The notes under the pieces: model-generated
The model's database searches: none
What the model was told of the DNA's origin: nothing
Seen by the model: only the letters and a program-made list of their open reading frames with translations
Made by a program: the position numbers and the translations under genes
Shown here: positions 29,401 to 38,126 of the stretch, in pieces
How the letters are laid out: each line of letters begins with the position of its first letter
Position numbering within the stretch: position 1 is the stretch's first letter
IMG/VR virus record: IMGVR_UViG_3300045012_000175
Span: 1-38,599 of that record
Direction: 5' to 3' (one strand)
Source of the DNA: a virus
DNA length: 38,599 nt

Positions 29401-31084
29401 TGGCGATCCCGAGATGGCCAAAGGCGCATATTACATGCCTCCGGAAGTAGCGAAGCTGATCAACGACTACCAAAGCCCCGGCCTCCGTGGCCCGGCAAAG
29501 ACAGTGATTCAAACATACAACAACATAAAAAATACTTTCCAGCTTGGCGTCGGAGGATTCCACTTTGTTACCACAGCTATTGATAATGCTGTGACAGGAA
29601 CGAGTATCGGGCTGCAGAAATTGAGTCACGGAAACATCCTCGGTGGAATCGGAGAACTGGCGAAGTCAGCCTCCTTCATCCCAACAACAGTCGAGTCTCT
29701 CTATAAGGGCTTCAAAGCCGTCAAGGACTACAACTCCGGCAAGATGACCGACGATGTTCAGAGTTTGATTGATGCAAATGCGCGTGTTGGGAAACAGCGC
29801 ATGTATACTCTCGACGCGCAATATAATATGAAGAAGGCCTGGGGCCAGATGCTTGCCAATAAAGATGCACGCCAGATCCTTCCGTTCCTCGGCAATAGCG
29901 CTATGTATCTGCCGGAAGCCATAAATAAGCCACTCATGGAACGGTGGGTACCGGCGCTGAAGGTTGGTGGCTACCTCAGATCGTTGAAGTCTGAAATAGA
30001 GGCACGTCCGAATATGACTCCGGAGGAACTACAAAGTGCAAAAGAGAAAATCTGGGATTCCATGGATGACAGGCTCGGTCAGGTTGTGTATGATAATGTA
30101 TTCATGAATAAATCATACAAAGACCTTGCATTTATGGCTATCAGGTCTGCAGGTTGGACTGGCGGTACAATCAGATCTGCAGTAAAAGGGGCTGCGGAGA
30201 TTCCACTATCCGCATCGAGACTGGTGAAGGGCGAAGGTATCACTCAACGCACGGCCTACATGCTGGCACTTCCACTCACCGTCGGTTTCTTTGGCGCGGC
30301 GTATCATTATATGAATACCGGACAAGCGCCGGACTCCCTGGAAGACTACTTCTACCCAAAAGACGGAACGAAAAATCCGGATGGAACGGACCACAGAGTT
30401 ACGCTGCCATCGTATATGAAGGATTATATAAGTTATGGGAATAAGCCAGTGGAAACGCTCATGCACAAGACCAGTCCGATAGTGAACGACGCTGTTGAAC
30501 TGTATCAGAATAAAGATTTTTACGGCGTGCAGATAGCGAACCCAAAAGATCCTATGTATATGCGTGGACTCGAACGACTCGAATACGAGGCAAAAACAAT
30601 GGTCCCATTCTCATTTAAGAGTCAGCCATACACCAATCCAACGCCAAAGCAGCGTATCGAGCAGGGCTTTGGACTCTTGCACGCTCCAGTAACAGCAGAA
30701 CGAACCGACACGCAGAACGCCATCAGTAAAGCATATGTTGATCAGATGGGTCATGAAGCAGAAGGCAAAACACAGGCGGATCTTGAAAAACAGGTTGCGC
30801 GTAAGCATCTCCGTGAGTTCCTGTTTAATGGTGGAGAGTATGACGACGCAGATCCTGAGATGAAGAAAAAGGCCGATATTAGTGACAAGGCGCTTACTAC
30901 GTTTATTAAGGAGGGGAAAATGGATCCGTACGAAAGGTACTTCTCGCATTTAAAGTCCGACACTAAAATTGAATTATATAAGCAGATGAAACCTGCTGAT
31001 AAAGAAAAATATATTCAATACATGCCAAAGGACTGGGAGAATCCGGATGAGCCGACTAACTCACAAATAGTACCACTCAAATGA
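26483..31084 (+). CDS. Polyvalent protein B: histidine phosphatase plus metallopeptidase
   Basis: A 1533-residue multidomain protein. Residues about 80-235 form a histidine phosphatase (phosphoglycerate mutase-like) domain: RHANTEH (catalytic R84, H85), SSDLPRSKET (R135), RSWDLGKFGG, and INHSNN (H221). Residues 355-405 form a small beta domain. Residues about 450-620 form a zincin metallopeptidase with HELLH at 510-514 and a downstream EHEVIAEVFSNP (E575/E579 as likely third ligand). The rest is helical with hydrophobic stretches near 1010-1080 and 1250-1270, and a DYFYPKDGT segment typical of phage large polyvalent proteins. It is probably packaged and delivered into the host cytoplasm. Confidence 0.78.
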   Translation: MPGLGPCAGKSPLGADEQKYLLDESARHQKNGLSVEDADRQAVREFQHKTLDSLQDIYRQIGIKGHEPAAPAAAEPGADVLEARHANTEHDEQQIVSGQNKLGLSDLGKKDAAALRDQVQADHAPTKIISSDLPRSKETADIVADGKIPVETRPELRSWDLGKFGGMKDAEFKPEQKYFVEHPDATEHNGKTLGESFNQYKDRVIQARQNVDDPDAMLINHSNNMAIWDAYQKNGGKWDETAAKDYLASKTPEPATLHSTPEEEATASAVKAGKIPDSEIKKAITDEITSRSGVQPRDQRQPGHDEANGKVRRANEKTDNEGSARASVEGKTAGAEPETGGARVSADTGAADKAHIEFEKEVEAAFAGGRVKGKVITDEGNRVWIEAKDGTKYPVAKKDILKSGESVLDKYPKAKLGEQGESAAVTPKAYSDPGRALETIRTETPDLKRAADFLEPILRGKKNISIENVEGLKDPRSGAAALGLAHPDGRIQVDFAAHRSMDDAHQTIVHELLHQATRTEIETNPAFKQEVSGLLNDIRKAMKLPVGNTGDVMIPALVERGVIPAEKYGASNEHEVIAEVFSNPKFRSMLEDMKAPDAPKENMLQRVVKSIVRFFNRKYDALQNVKGRISATDMADHLMQLTEGTVKAAGTKGDALALAAGLNPEEQAAANFIKRAPDSMSDGELGDILEKHSGLDRPTINQLINDHRETLGAGDDPEAMVKRALEIGKQTYAQSKRDPLAPKMPADTPSTMNKLSRWFGGRQDEVTDVKSIIRTNKGQEEHDLNAIYKASNDLRDMWNKKSREQQLAFQLMMQKPGLLKNQPMEVQAAAEAYRKRFDASFDMIQSVAPKASYLEDYFPGFWKKPDQVRNFFADAVSKSPLEGSKSFLKQKFFDTILDGLRKGYKPITYNPEEMVRLAEANAYKFKTAHDILSDMKDKGLLQYSIGKGDIPNGWQTIKDPLFQRMSLYLDPKTGDPEMAKGAYYMPPEVAKLINDYQSPGLRGPAKTVIQTYNNIKNTFQLGVGGFHFVTTAIDNAVTGTSIGLQKLSHGNILGGIGELAKSASFIPTTVESLYKGFKAVKDYNSGKMTDDVQSLIDANARVGKQRMYTLDAQYNMKKAWGQMLANKDARQILPFLGNSAMYLPEAINKPLMERWVPALKVGGYLRSLKSEIEARPNMTPEELQSAKEKIWDSMDDRLGQVVYDNVFMNKSYKDLAFMAIRSAGWTGGTIRSAVKGAAEIPLSASRLVKGEGITQRTAYMLALPLTVGFFGAAYHYMNTGQAPDSLEDYFYPKDGTKNPDGTDHRVTLPSYMKDYISYGNKPVETLMHKTSPIVNDAVELYQNKDFYGVQIANPKDPMYMRGLERLEYEAKTMVPFSFKSQPYTNPTPKQRIEQGFGLLHAPVTAERTDTQNAISKAYVDQMGHEAEGKTQADLEKQVARKHLREFLFNGGEYDDADPEMKKKADISDKALTTFIKEGKMDPYERYFSHLKSDTKIELYKQMKPADKEKYIQYMPKDWENPDEPTNSQIVPLK
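27339..27551 (+). CDS. Overprinted small gene inside polyvalent B
   Basis: A 70-residue frame (+1 relative to the 1533-residue gene). Part of it reads GNQDMMKLMEKYDAPTKKRI, then MRGALVRLSKGKPLEQ, a well-formed helical, basic sequence with a clear Pro-rich end (APEYPPIQAPQTK). The host frame over the same bases is a disordered linker (DNEGSARASVEGKTAGAEPE) between the histidine phosphatase and the next domain. A start at 27339 or at the ATG pair 27393/27396 is possible. I cannot name the family, so this is less certain than the overprinted gene at 23464. Confidence 0.5.
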   Translation: MKSHPAAVFSHAISGNQDMMKLMEKYDAPTKKRIMRGALVRLSKGKPLEQNPKQEAPEYPPIQAPQTKLI

Positions 31085-31656
31085 AACAAACAGAATATAC
31101 AGATAAGAGATTTGGTAGCCTGACGTTCAATCCGGTGATTGATGAGCCGATGCTGGAGGCGTATCCGAAACTCCACGAGATCGTTGATCCGATGTGGCTT
31201 GATGACGAGTTTATTGATCAACTACTTCGCTATATCATCTTGCTATACGATCCAGCCTCACCATTGATTCGTGAAGAAAGTGATCTCAATCATCGCCGTG
31301 CTATCGCCATTGAAGTTGCAAATATTGATAACACCGATCTTATTGATCAACTTAATGAATACATTCATCCATTCATCAGCGAGCTTGCGTATAATTATTT
31401 AAAGAGATTTGGAAAATCAAAGGAATTCGCAATACTCATAGCGCTTGAGTTTAAATTTTGGGAAGCTATTAAAATGACGATGACTCCTATTTACGGGGAC
31501 AACAGCAAGCAGCAGCTTGAAGGAATTCAAAAAAAGCAGCTAGTAGCCAGTGAGCTTGATAAGGATATTAAAGGAATTGAGACTTACAGAAAAGCATTCT
31601 TTGGAGAAGAGCTTTACGAAGTAGTCAAGAAAAAGAAATTATACCCAACGATATAA
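31081..31656 (+). CDS. Putative terminase small subunit candidate
   Basis: A 191-residue helical protein directly upstream of terL, with an ATGA overlap with the polyvalent gene and only 1 bp between its stop and the terL start. Helices include FISELAYNYLKRFGKSKEFA, EFKFWEAIKMTMTPIYGD and a long charged C-terminal helix (QLEGIQKKQLVASELDKDIK). The position and size suit a DNA-recognising small terminase, but there is no clear HTH motif, so the assignment rests on position. Confidence 0.42.
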   Translation: MKQTEYTDKRFGSLTFNPVIDEPMLEAYPKLHEIVDPMWLDDEFIDQLLRYIILLYDPASPLIREESDLNHRRAIAIEVANIDNTDLIDQLNEYIHPFISELAYNYLKRFGKSKEFAILIALEFKFWEAIKMTMTPIYGDNSKQQLEGIQKKQLVASELDKDIKGIETYRKAFFGEELYEVVKKKKLYPTI

Positions 31657-31657
31657 T

Positions 31658-33691
31658 ATGTACGGAGAAATAAAAGGTGGGACGAAATATGTGATTATGG
31701 ATGCGTTCAACGTTCCCATGGATTGTTGGGTGCCACCGGTTGGGTATGGTATTGATTCTATTACAGGCAAACTTGAGAAGACAGATATCATAAAGAGATC
31801 TACGAAAACAAAAGATCAATATTGGGAACGCGAGGACTTGCCTGATTGGTATGATAAAAAAAGAGAACTCGAAGAAATTAAGCAGCAAACAGTTCCTGAT
31901 TACACAGATCCTGATTGTGAAAAAATCAGGGAATCACACTGGCGCAGAAGATTGCGCGGTTGTTGGTTCTACAACGATGGTGTTCCGACATACATTACCG
32001 GCTTGCATTGGTTGGTGGTTAACTGGTGGAAATTCCAGGGGAAATATTTTGATTTCCGTATTCCAAACATGGAGTTTTTTTATTTCCTGCAGTACTGTAT
32101 TGAAGATCCGCATTGTCTCGGAACAATTGAAATAACAAAAAGAAAAGAAGGGAAGACGGCTAGGGCTGGCGCATTCATATATGAATACATTTCACGTACA
32201 TCAGCAAAACATGGAGGCATCCAGTCTAAAACAGATCCAGATGCCAAGGAAGTTTTTTTAAAAGCAGTGCGTGATCCGTGGAGAAAACTTCCACATTTCT
32301 TTAAGCCAAAATATGATACATCAAAGGGTACGGCCCCAGATACTGAACTCCGTTTCTTCAATCCATCTAAAAGAGGCAGACCAAAACTTATCTCAGAAAA
32401 AGAAGAAGAGGCGCTAGAATCTTTTATCAACTTTGAATCGAGAAAAGAAGGTGCTTACGATGGCCCAGAATTGCACCGGTATGTATCTGATGAGGCTGGG
32501 AAATTAAAAGACGTTTCAATTTTAAAAAGACATAGCGTTGTTCAATTCTGCTCAGAGGTAGATGGGGAATACGTGGGGGTTCAATTGTACACAACAACAG
32601 TCGAGGAAATGGAGTCTGGGGGCAGCGAATTTTTACAGTTAGTAAAAATGAGTGACAGGAGAAAACTGGATGCAAACGGAAGAACAGCATCAGGGCTATA
32701 TCCGTATTTCCTCGCAGCATTCAGAACTCTTTATTATAATATATACGGTAAACCAGACGAAGAAAAAGCGAAGATTTATTATATGAACACTCGCGCATCT
32801 CTTCAATCAAGGCCACGCGAGTTGTCATCTTTCATCAGGAAAAATCCATTCACGCTTTCTGAAGCATTCCGTGTTGATGGAGAAAAGTGTTTGTACGATT
32901 CGGAAAAATTAAATAATCGCCGTGATTGGCTTTCATGGCACGATAATATTACAGAGCAAGGGAATTTCGCGTGGATAGAACCAGGTAACATCGCAAAAGG
33001 AGTTCGGTGGGAAGCGTCAAAAAACGGACGTTTTGAAATTGCCTATACCCTAAAAGAAAGTGAAGCAAATCGCATTCTCGTTTCGGGTGATCAATTCGCG
33101 CCAAACAATAATCATGCTTTTACTATGGGATGCGATCCTTATAAGTTTAAAGATAGTGAGGATAGTCGTAGGTCTGATTGCGCAGCATTCGTATATCAGA
33201 AATTTAATATTCAGGAAGAGTTAAAGGAATATAATGACGCTTTTGTTTGTAAGTACAAATATCGTGCATCGTCAACAGGAATGCAGTATGATGATATTTT
33301 GAAGATGTGTGTATACTATGGGTGTCAAGTTTTATTTGAAATAAATATCGGAACTGCGCCACTCGATTATTTCGGTACTAAAAAATGCGGGGCTTTTTGT
33401 ATGAAATTACCCGGAGAAAAGGAAGCAGGCATATATACTGACGGTCAGGGACAAGTACTATCGCAGTTATGCGATCTGACAGAATCATGGATTGATTCAA
33501 GTTGTGATAAGTTATTGTTTATTGATCTATGTGACGACTGGCTTGAATTCAATCCGGCAAAAACTACTAAATTCGACTGTGCGATGGCAGCAGGATTTGC
33601 CCTTATCGCATGCAAGAAAAAATATAAAATAAAAGACGAATCCTTGAACAATGAAGTAACTAATTTCTTCAGACAACACGTAGCATCATGA
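31658..33691 (+). CDS. terL: Terminase large subunit
   Basis: A 677-residue packaging ATPase/nuclease. The Walker A-like loop is ITKRKEGKTAR (residues about 159-169, K166-T167), the Walker B is LHRYVSDEAGK (D278, E279), and QLYTTTVEEMESGG (about 309-322) is the coupling motif. The C-terminal RNase H-like nuclease has FTMGCDPYKF (D493), QVLFEIN (E561) and TTKFDCAMAAG (D640). It moves DNA into the prohead through the portal and cuts the concatemer. The start is TATAATATG after the upstream stop; the stop overlaps the portal start by ATGA. Confidence 0.92.
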   Translation: MYGEIKGGTKYVIMDAFNVPMDCWVPPVGYGIDSITGKLEKTDIIKRSTKTKDQYWEREDLPDWYDKKRELEEIKQQTVPDYTDPDCEKIRESHWRRRLRGCWFYNDGVPTYITGLHWLVVNWWKFQGKYFDFRIPNMEFFYFLQYCIEDPHCLGTIEITKRKEGKTARAGAFIYEYISRTSAKHGGIQSKTDPDAKEVFLKAVRDPWRKLPHFFKPKYDTSKGTAPDTELRFFNPSKRGRPKLISEKEEEALESFINFESRKEGAYDGPELHRYVSDEAGKLKDVSILKRHSVVQFCSEVDGEYVGVQLYTTTVEEMESGGSEFLQLVKMSDRRKLDANGRTASGLYPYFLAAFRTLYYNIYGKPDEEKAKIYYMNTRASLQSRPRELSSFIRKNPFTLSEAFRVDGEKCLYDSEKLNNRRDWLSWHDNITEQGNFAWIEPGNIAKGVRWEASKNGRFEIAYTLKESEANRILVSGDQFAPNNNHAFTMGCDPYKFKDSEDSRRSDCAAFVYQKFNIQEELKEYNDAFVCKYKYRASSTGMQYDDILKMCVYYGCQVLFEINIGTAPLDYFGTKKCGAFCMKLPGEKEAGIYTDGQGQVLSQLCDLTESWIDSSCDKLLFIDLCDDWLEFNPAKTTKFDCAMAAGFALIACKKKYKIKDESLNNEVTNFFRQHVAS

Positions 33692-36006
33692 TACCCGAAG
33701 CAAAATCAGAATCAGAGAAAGCCAGTTTATCTACGTTCCCACTCGATAGCATCGACCCTGCGAAGAAGGATGGTACGTGGGGATTGGCTTGGGCTAAGGC
33801 CGCTTACTACAATTTCCAGTATTTCGTGCCAAGAACTTGCTTCTACAACTCTGCTGACAAATACGAGGAACTTCGCCTGTACGCGCTCGGACAAGTTCCA
33901 ATTAACAAATTCAAAAAAATGTTCGGCGTGGACGAACAGACAAACCTCTCCTGGCTGAATATCAACTGGACACCTCCGCATGCTATTGGTACGATCAGAG
34001 ATATCGCCATTTCAAGAATGTGCCAGCAGGAATACGATATTGTTGCCACCCCCATCGACCCGATGGCAAAGTCTGACGCTGATGCGCTGTATGCTGCACT
34101 TCGCGCAAGAGTGGCGATCAGAGAACAGGCGCAAAAAACAAACCCACAACTCGCGCAGCATCCAATGGTGCAGGCACGTCCTGGTGAACCGATGGATGAA
34201 GAGGAATTGAATATGCGGCTAGAATTCGGAGAACAATTCAATCGCAGCAAGGACGCCGAGCAGGCCATCAAACTCGGCATGTACGAGAATAACGAACACA
34301 ATTTGCGCCGTGGTTGGTACGAGGATTTTTTCGACGTTGGTGTGAGTGGATATATTGAATGGCTGGATAAGACGACGAACAAACCGAAAGCTGAAAAGAT
34401 TAATCCTGAATCTTTCATCACATCCTATTCACGATTTAACGACTTCCGAGATCTCAGGTATGCGGGACCGATAGTCGATATGGATATTACTGATCTTGCC
34501 ATGATTCGCAACAAAGACGGCGAACCGACATTCACCGATCAGCAACTTGAAATGATGGCCAGCGACGTCGCCGGACGCTGGGGAAATCCGCAGATACTCG
34601 GGAGATCCAGTTACTACTTCAAGGGCTTCGACAGATTTAAAGTAAAAGTGCTGAAGCTACGCTGGAAATCCTACAATGACTATTACTATAATGAATGGAG
34701 AGATAAAACAGATAACCCACAGTTTGAGTTCAAGAACTATTCGACCGCGCAGAATTCGAAGAGAAAGTACCCATCCAAAAGAGTTGAAGTGGCATACGAA
34801 ATTAGTTGGGTAGTAGGAACAGATTACTATTTTGATTTCGGTCTAATGGAAAATCAGTCCCGATCAGCGGACCCGACAAAGAAAGGCGCTGTCTCATTGG
34901 GGATCAAACTCTTTGCTCCAAACTTTTACGAAATGAGAGCAGAGGCTATGATGGAAAGATTACTGCCGATCATGGATCAGTACCTCATGAACTGGTATAG
35001 GATTCAGAATCTGAAAAACCGAATGATACCCAGTGGTTGGTGGATTGATCTTGATGCTCTTGAATCAGCCGCGCTCACCAAAGGCGGCAAAAAAATGACT
35101 GCACTGGAATTGCTAGATATGTTCTTCCAGACAGGAGTGCTAGTTGGACGAAGCAAGGACATTATGGGCGATACGAATGTCAATTATAAACCAGTTATCC
35201 CCATACAGAATTCTATGTTTCAGGACTTAGTAGCGCTGTTCCAGGATATGGGAGGCCAATTGATGTCAATGAAACAGACCGTTGGACTAAACGACGTAAC
35301 GGATGCTACGACGCCTCCTGAAAGAATGCTCGTGCCAGGTATTGAATCAGCGAATCAGGGAACGAATAACGCGCTATATCCTATGCAGTTTGGAGAGAAA
35401 CATCTCTACCAGCAACTGGCAAACGATATTATGATCCGTACCCAACAGGGACTGCAGAAAGGTGGTGTATCCGGCTGGGGACCGTCGCTTGGAAGTAACA
35501 CACTGAAATTCATCGAAGTTGATAAAGGACTTGCGCTCAGAAATTTCGGTATCATGCTCGAAGAAAAGCCCTCTGACGATCAGCGCATGTTCCTGATACA
35601 GCAATTCCAGCCTGACCTGATGAATGGGACACTCGACGTATCTGATTGCATTGTCGTAATGAATACCTACAATACCAAACAGGCTGCGATGTATCTGAGT
35701 TGGAAAGTGAAGAAAAATAAGCAACAGGTGCAGCAGAATGCCATGATGAATTCTCAGCAGCAGATTCAGGGATCGCAGCAGACCGTACAGATGACGCAGC
35801 AGTTTGAGATACAGTTGCAACAGTTGAAAGATCAGGCGGCACAGAGTAAGGCGGAAATGATGAAGGAAATGGATGTCAGGATTGCTCAAATTAAAGCGGA
35901 TGCTATGGAAAGTAAAGGGCATCTGGATAATCTAGCCAAGGTCAGCGTGCAGCAGTTGGCCAATCAGGCAAAGGCACAACCGGAGACAGCACCGATGACA
36001 CCGTAG
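33688..36006 (+). CDS. Portal protein
   Basis: A 772-residue protein immediately after terL. It begins with an N-terminal arm and YYNFQYFVPRTCFYNSADKY, then LRLYALGQVPINKFKKMFGV and SWLNINWTPPHAIGTIRDIA, the pattern of crAss-like portal vertices. The middle holds the clip and stem regions (MMERLLPIMDQYLMNWYRIQ). From about residue 670 the chain is a Gln-rich coiled coil (QQIQGSQQTVQMTQQFEIQL). Length and position match portals of this phage type (about 770-800). Twelve copies would form the DNA entry ring. Confidence 0.85.
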   Translation: MIPEAKSESEKASLSTFPLDSIDPAKKDGTWGLAWAKAAYYNFQYFVPRTCFYNSADKYEELRLYALGQVPINKFKKMFGVDEQTNLSWLNINWTPPHAIGTIRDIAISRMCQQEYDIVATPIDPMAKSDADALYAALRARVAIREQAQKTNPQLAQHPMVQARPGEPMDEEELNMRLEFGEQFNRSKDAEQAIKLGMYENNEHNLRRGWYEDFFDVGVSGYIEWLDKTTNKPKAEKINPESFITSYSRFNDFRDLRYAGPIVDMDITDLAMIRNKDGEPTFTDQQLEMMASDVAGRWGNPQILGRSSYYFKGFDRFKVKVLKLRWKSYNDYYYNEWRDKTDNPQFEFKNYSTAQNSKRKYPSKRVEVAYEISWVVGTDYYFDFGLMENQSRSADPTKKGAVSLGIKLFAPNFYEMRAEAMMERLLPIMDQYLMNWYRIQNLKNRMIPSGWWIDLDALESAALTKGGKKMTALELLDMFFQTGVLVGRSKDIMGDTNVNYKPVIPIQNSMFQDLVALFQDMGGQLMSMKQTVGLNDVTDATTPPERMLVPGIESANQGTNNALYPMQFGEKHLYQQLANDIMIRTQQGLQKGGVSGWGPSLGSNTLKFIEVDKGLALRNFGIMLEEKPSDDQRMFLIQQFQPDLMNGTLDVSDCIVVMNTYNTKQAAMYLSWKVKKNKQQVQQNAMMNSQQQIQGSQQTVQMTQQFEIQLQQLKDQAAQSKAEMMKEMDVRIAQIKADAMESKGHLDNLAKVSVQQLANQAKAQPETAPMTP

Positions 36007-36062
36007 GAGAAAGATTTGGAAGTATCAATTACGGAGTTTAACTTGCTATTCAGGAATGACGC

Positions 36063-36105
36063 CCGCGAAAAAATTTAACTATTCTATTCCTAAATTTTTT
36101 CGCGG
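36063..36105 (+). terminator. Strong hairpin terminator after the portal gene
   Basis: CCGCGAAAAAATTTA (36063-36077) is followed by a 13-base loop and the exact complement TAAATTTTTTCGCGG (36091-36105), giving a 15-bp perfect stem. It lies 57 bases after the portal stop and before the next gene. There is no separate T-run after the stem, but the 3' arm contains six Ts. It is the best terminator candidate in the window and could work in both directions. Confidence 0.7.
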
Positions 36106-36154
36106 AACCATTATCGTTCATAGACATTAGATTTGTTTACTATAACGCTATATT

Positions 36155-36481
36155 ATGTCACTTAGCTTGGCCGGGCACAGGGGTGGATTTTTTAAGTTTT
36201 ACTTTAAAAAAATCCACGAAGGATTAGCAAAGAGCGTAGGGTATTTATTTTTCAGAAGGAAGACGGAGCCGAAGGCGACGAAAAGTGACAGATACCAAGA
36301 GCTTATGAATCAAGTCTACGATCCTAAAACAGTTGATAAATTTAAACGTTTATTTTCAATTCAGCAGCCTCTTGATCTCAATATCGAGTTTATCCCAAAG
36401 GATTTGCAGATCTATAGCGGCATTGCTAAAGCTGTCGAGCATCTTCTTCCGCAAACCGGCAGAGTAGCCGGCGAATCCTAA
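36155..36481 (+). CDS. Hypothetical protein downstream of the terminator
   Basis: A 108-residue frame starting 20 bases after TAGATTTG (36128-36135), which matches the Bacteroidota -7 element TAnnTTTG. Its first part is basic and aromatic (GGFFKFYFKKIHEGLAKSVG); the later part (DPKTVDKFKRLFSIQQPLDL) reads as ordinary coding sequence. An internal Met at 36305 is an alternative start, because the first part lies over a hairpin (36183-36217). Its last 126 bp are antisense to the minus-strand gene at 36356-36667. One of the two may be spurious, or they are a convergent overlapping pair. Confidence 0.4.
   Translation: MSLSLAGHRGGFFKFYFKKIHEGLAKSVGYLFFRRKTEPKATKSDRYQELMNQVYDPKTVDKFKRLFSIQQPLDLNIEFIPKDLQIYSGIAKAVEHLLPQTGRVAGES
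36183..36217 (+). other. A/T-rich hairpin within the 36155 frame
   Basis: GTGGATTTTTT (36183-36193) pairs perfectly with AAAAAATCCAC (36207-36217) across 13 bases; a one-base slip lets the stem extend with AA/TT. It is the second strong hairpin within 120 bp of the portal terminator. It could be part of a structured leader RNA or a second terminator, which would question the start of the ORF at 36155. Confidence 0.5.
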
Positions 36482-36667
36482 GCCTACCGGAAAGCGTACC
36501 ATAATCCCGCATTCAGATTTTCCCTCTTCAGAGTCAATCTCATCTTTCAATGGCATTAGCCTTCCAATGATATAATCCTTTATCACTTTAAGGTATATTA
36601 GCCCCTCCATTGGTAAGCGATTAGCTATTGTGGGGTCTTTCACTAATGACTCGAAGGCTATCTGCAT
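36356..36667 (-). CDS. Hypothetical protein, minus strand
   Basis: A 103-residue frame and the only minus-strand gene candidate to the right of 11830. It reads FESLVKDPTIANRLPMEGLI, then YLKVIKDYIIGRLMPLKDEI and an amphipathic C-terminal part, with good protein-like composition. No family is recognised. It overlaps the plus-strand frame at 36155-36481 by 126 bp at the 3' ends. The ATG at 36667 lies in the divergent region upstream of the scaffold-like gene. Confidence 0.45.
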   Translation of the reverse strand: MQIAFESLVKDPTIANRLPMEGLIYLKVIKDYIIGRLMPLKDEIDSEEGKSECGIMVRFPVGLGFAGYSAGLRKKMLDSFSNAAIDLQILWDKLDIEIKRLLN

Positions 36668-36908
36668 TTCCTCCCCAAGTTACATCGCGTCAGCAAAACA
36701 GAAGCGTGGGCCAAAAATAAATATTGTAGCGGCTATTTGACATAAAATTACGTTATGGTAAACCTGCTATTTTGATGAACGATAATGGAAGTTATTCCTG
36801 CATAGGATATATGGCGAGCGACAGCGAGCCGGTCCCACGATCGCCTTTTGCGAAAATAATTTTGGTAGTGACGCGCGAATTATTCAACTTTACCTAACCC
36901 ATTGAATT
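36668..36908. promoter_or_regulatory. Divergent gap upstream of the scaffold-like gene
   Basis: About 240 bases between the minus-strand gene at 36356-36667 and the plus-strand gene at 36909. TAATTTTG at 36857-36864 matches TAnnTTTG and could be the -7 element of a promoter for the scaffold and capsid genes; no matching TTTG lies 19-21 bp upstream. A 40-codon ORF (36775-36897) lies here but is unsupported. Confidence 0.4.
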
Positions 36909-38126
36909 ATGTCATTTAATTACAGGCTATTCAGAGCGCCAGAAGATGTAGCTCCAGCAGCACTTACAACCGACAACTCTATTGTTGCGGCAATGGCCAA
37001 ATCAGCAGTACTTGTAGAACCCGGAGGAACTTTCTCCGGTCAGGATATAAAGTTAGAGCCACCGACCAGCGGTGCGCCAGCAGCCCCCGCGAACGAGACG
37101 TCCGCCACGCCAGCAGCGCAAGCAGCCCCGGCAGCTCCACAAGCACAGACACCCCCAACTCAGCAGGCATCCCCCGCTCAGGCGAATCAGCCCCCAGCAC
37201 CAGCAGCACAAACACTCAGTTGGCAGGACATTTTAAAAGAACAACCAGTTACCGATGTACTAAAGGCTATTGGCCTTGATGACGCGGCGGTTAAATTTCT
37301 TAATGGAAGAAAAACCATCGACCCAAAAATCGCTGGCCTGATCTCTCATTATGAAGCAAAGGGAGACGTAAAGCCTTACTTTGAGGCTCTTACGATGGAT
37401 TATTCGAAGATGAGCGACCAGGACGTGATGAGACGTCACCTCCAGGCCAAGTATTCGAATCTTACACCGGAAGAATTCGAGGAACTTTACAGGGATGAAG
37501 TAATCGACAGATACAAACTTGATCCGGATATGTACGACGAAAAACAGCGCAAGCTGGGTACGATCCGCCTGAAGGCAGATGCTGGTGAGCCGAGAGCGGC
37601 GATGCTGGCAAAGCAGCAGGAATTACTACTGAGCCCACCTCCCGAAGCGCAGGTACCACAGGAATTACTAGATTATCAGCTAAAAGATAAAGCTGGAAAA
37701 GAGGCTCAGGAAGCATACACAGGTATGCTTACGAATTCTCCCCAGTTCAAAGATATTGTTCAGCAAAAGAAGATCGTGATTGGAGAAGGAGAGGAAGCGT
37801 ATAACTATGCGCTCGACAACCCAGAAGAAACGCTGGCTCCGTTAATTAATACCCAAAAGTGGTATGAGCTTATGTTTAATCCGGATGACACTCCCCGCAT
37901 TGGTACACAGACTCTTATTGCTGCTATCGCCAGAGATCCAGTAAAATTCCTCGCTGATTACGGGAAGCATCACCAGGCAATCGGAGCGAGCAGAGCTCTT
38001 GCGCCTATAAATAATGCTTCTCCCGCTCAGGGTACTCCTGCTCGAGATGGCAATGCGCCGCTTGAACCCGTCGCCGAAATGGCAAAAAATGGTCGTTTAG
38101 TTACCGGTGGAGCTGGTTGGAATTAA
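36909..38126 (+). CDS. Scaffold-like protein
   Basis: A 405-residue protein between portal and capsid genes, where scaffolds usually lie. Residues about 55-105 are an Ala/Pro/Gln-rich disordered linker (AAPAAPQAQTPPTQQASPAQ). The following two thirds are acidic and helical (MDYSKMSDQDVMRRHLQAKY; TPEEFEELYRDEVIDRYKLD), ending in a Pro/Gly-rich tail. Acidic, helical and low-complexity composition fits assembly scaffolds, which are removed before maturation. No protease motif is visible within it. Confidence 0.6.
   Translation: MSFNYRLFRAPEDVAPAALTTDNSIVAAMAKSAVLVEPGGTFSGQDIKLEPPTSGAPAAPANETSATPAAQAAPAAPQAQTPPTQQASPAQANQPPAPAAQTLSWQDILKEQPVTDVLKAIGLDDAAVKFLNGRKTIDPKIAGLISHYEAKGDVKPYFEALTMDYSKMSDQDVMRRHLQAKYSNLTPEEFEELYRDEVIDRYKLDPDMYDEKQRKLGTIRLKADAGEPRAAMLAKQQELLLSPPPEAQVPQELLDYQLKDKAGKEAQEAYTGMLTNSPQFKDIVQQKKIVIGEGEEAYNYALDNPEETLAPLINTQKWYELMFNPDDTPRIGTQTLIAAIARDPVKFLADYGKHHQAIGASRALAPINNASPAQGTPARDGNAPLEPVAEMAKNGRLVTGGAGWN

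Noticed and set aside
36775-36897. A 40-codon plus-strand ORF (MNDNGSYSCIGYMASDSEPV...) upstream of the scaffold-like gene.
   Set aside because: It lies in the divergent promoter gap and covers the best promoter-like element there. Coding is possible but there is no other support.
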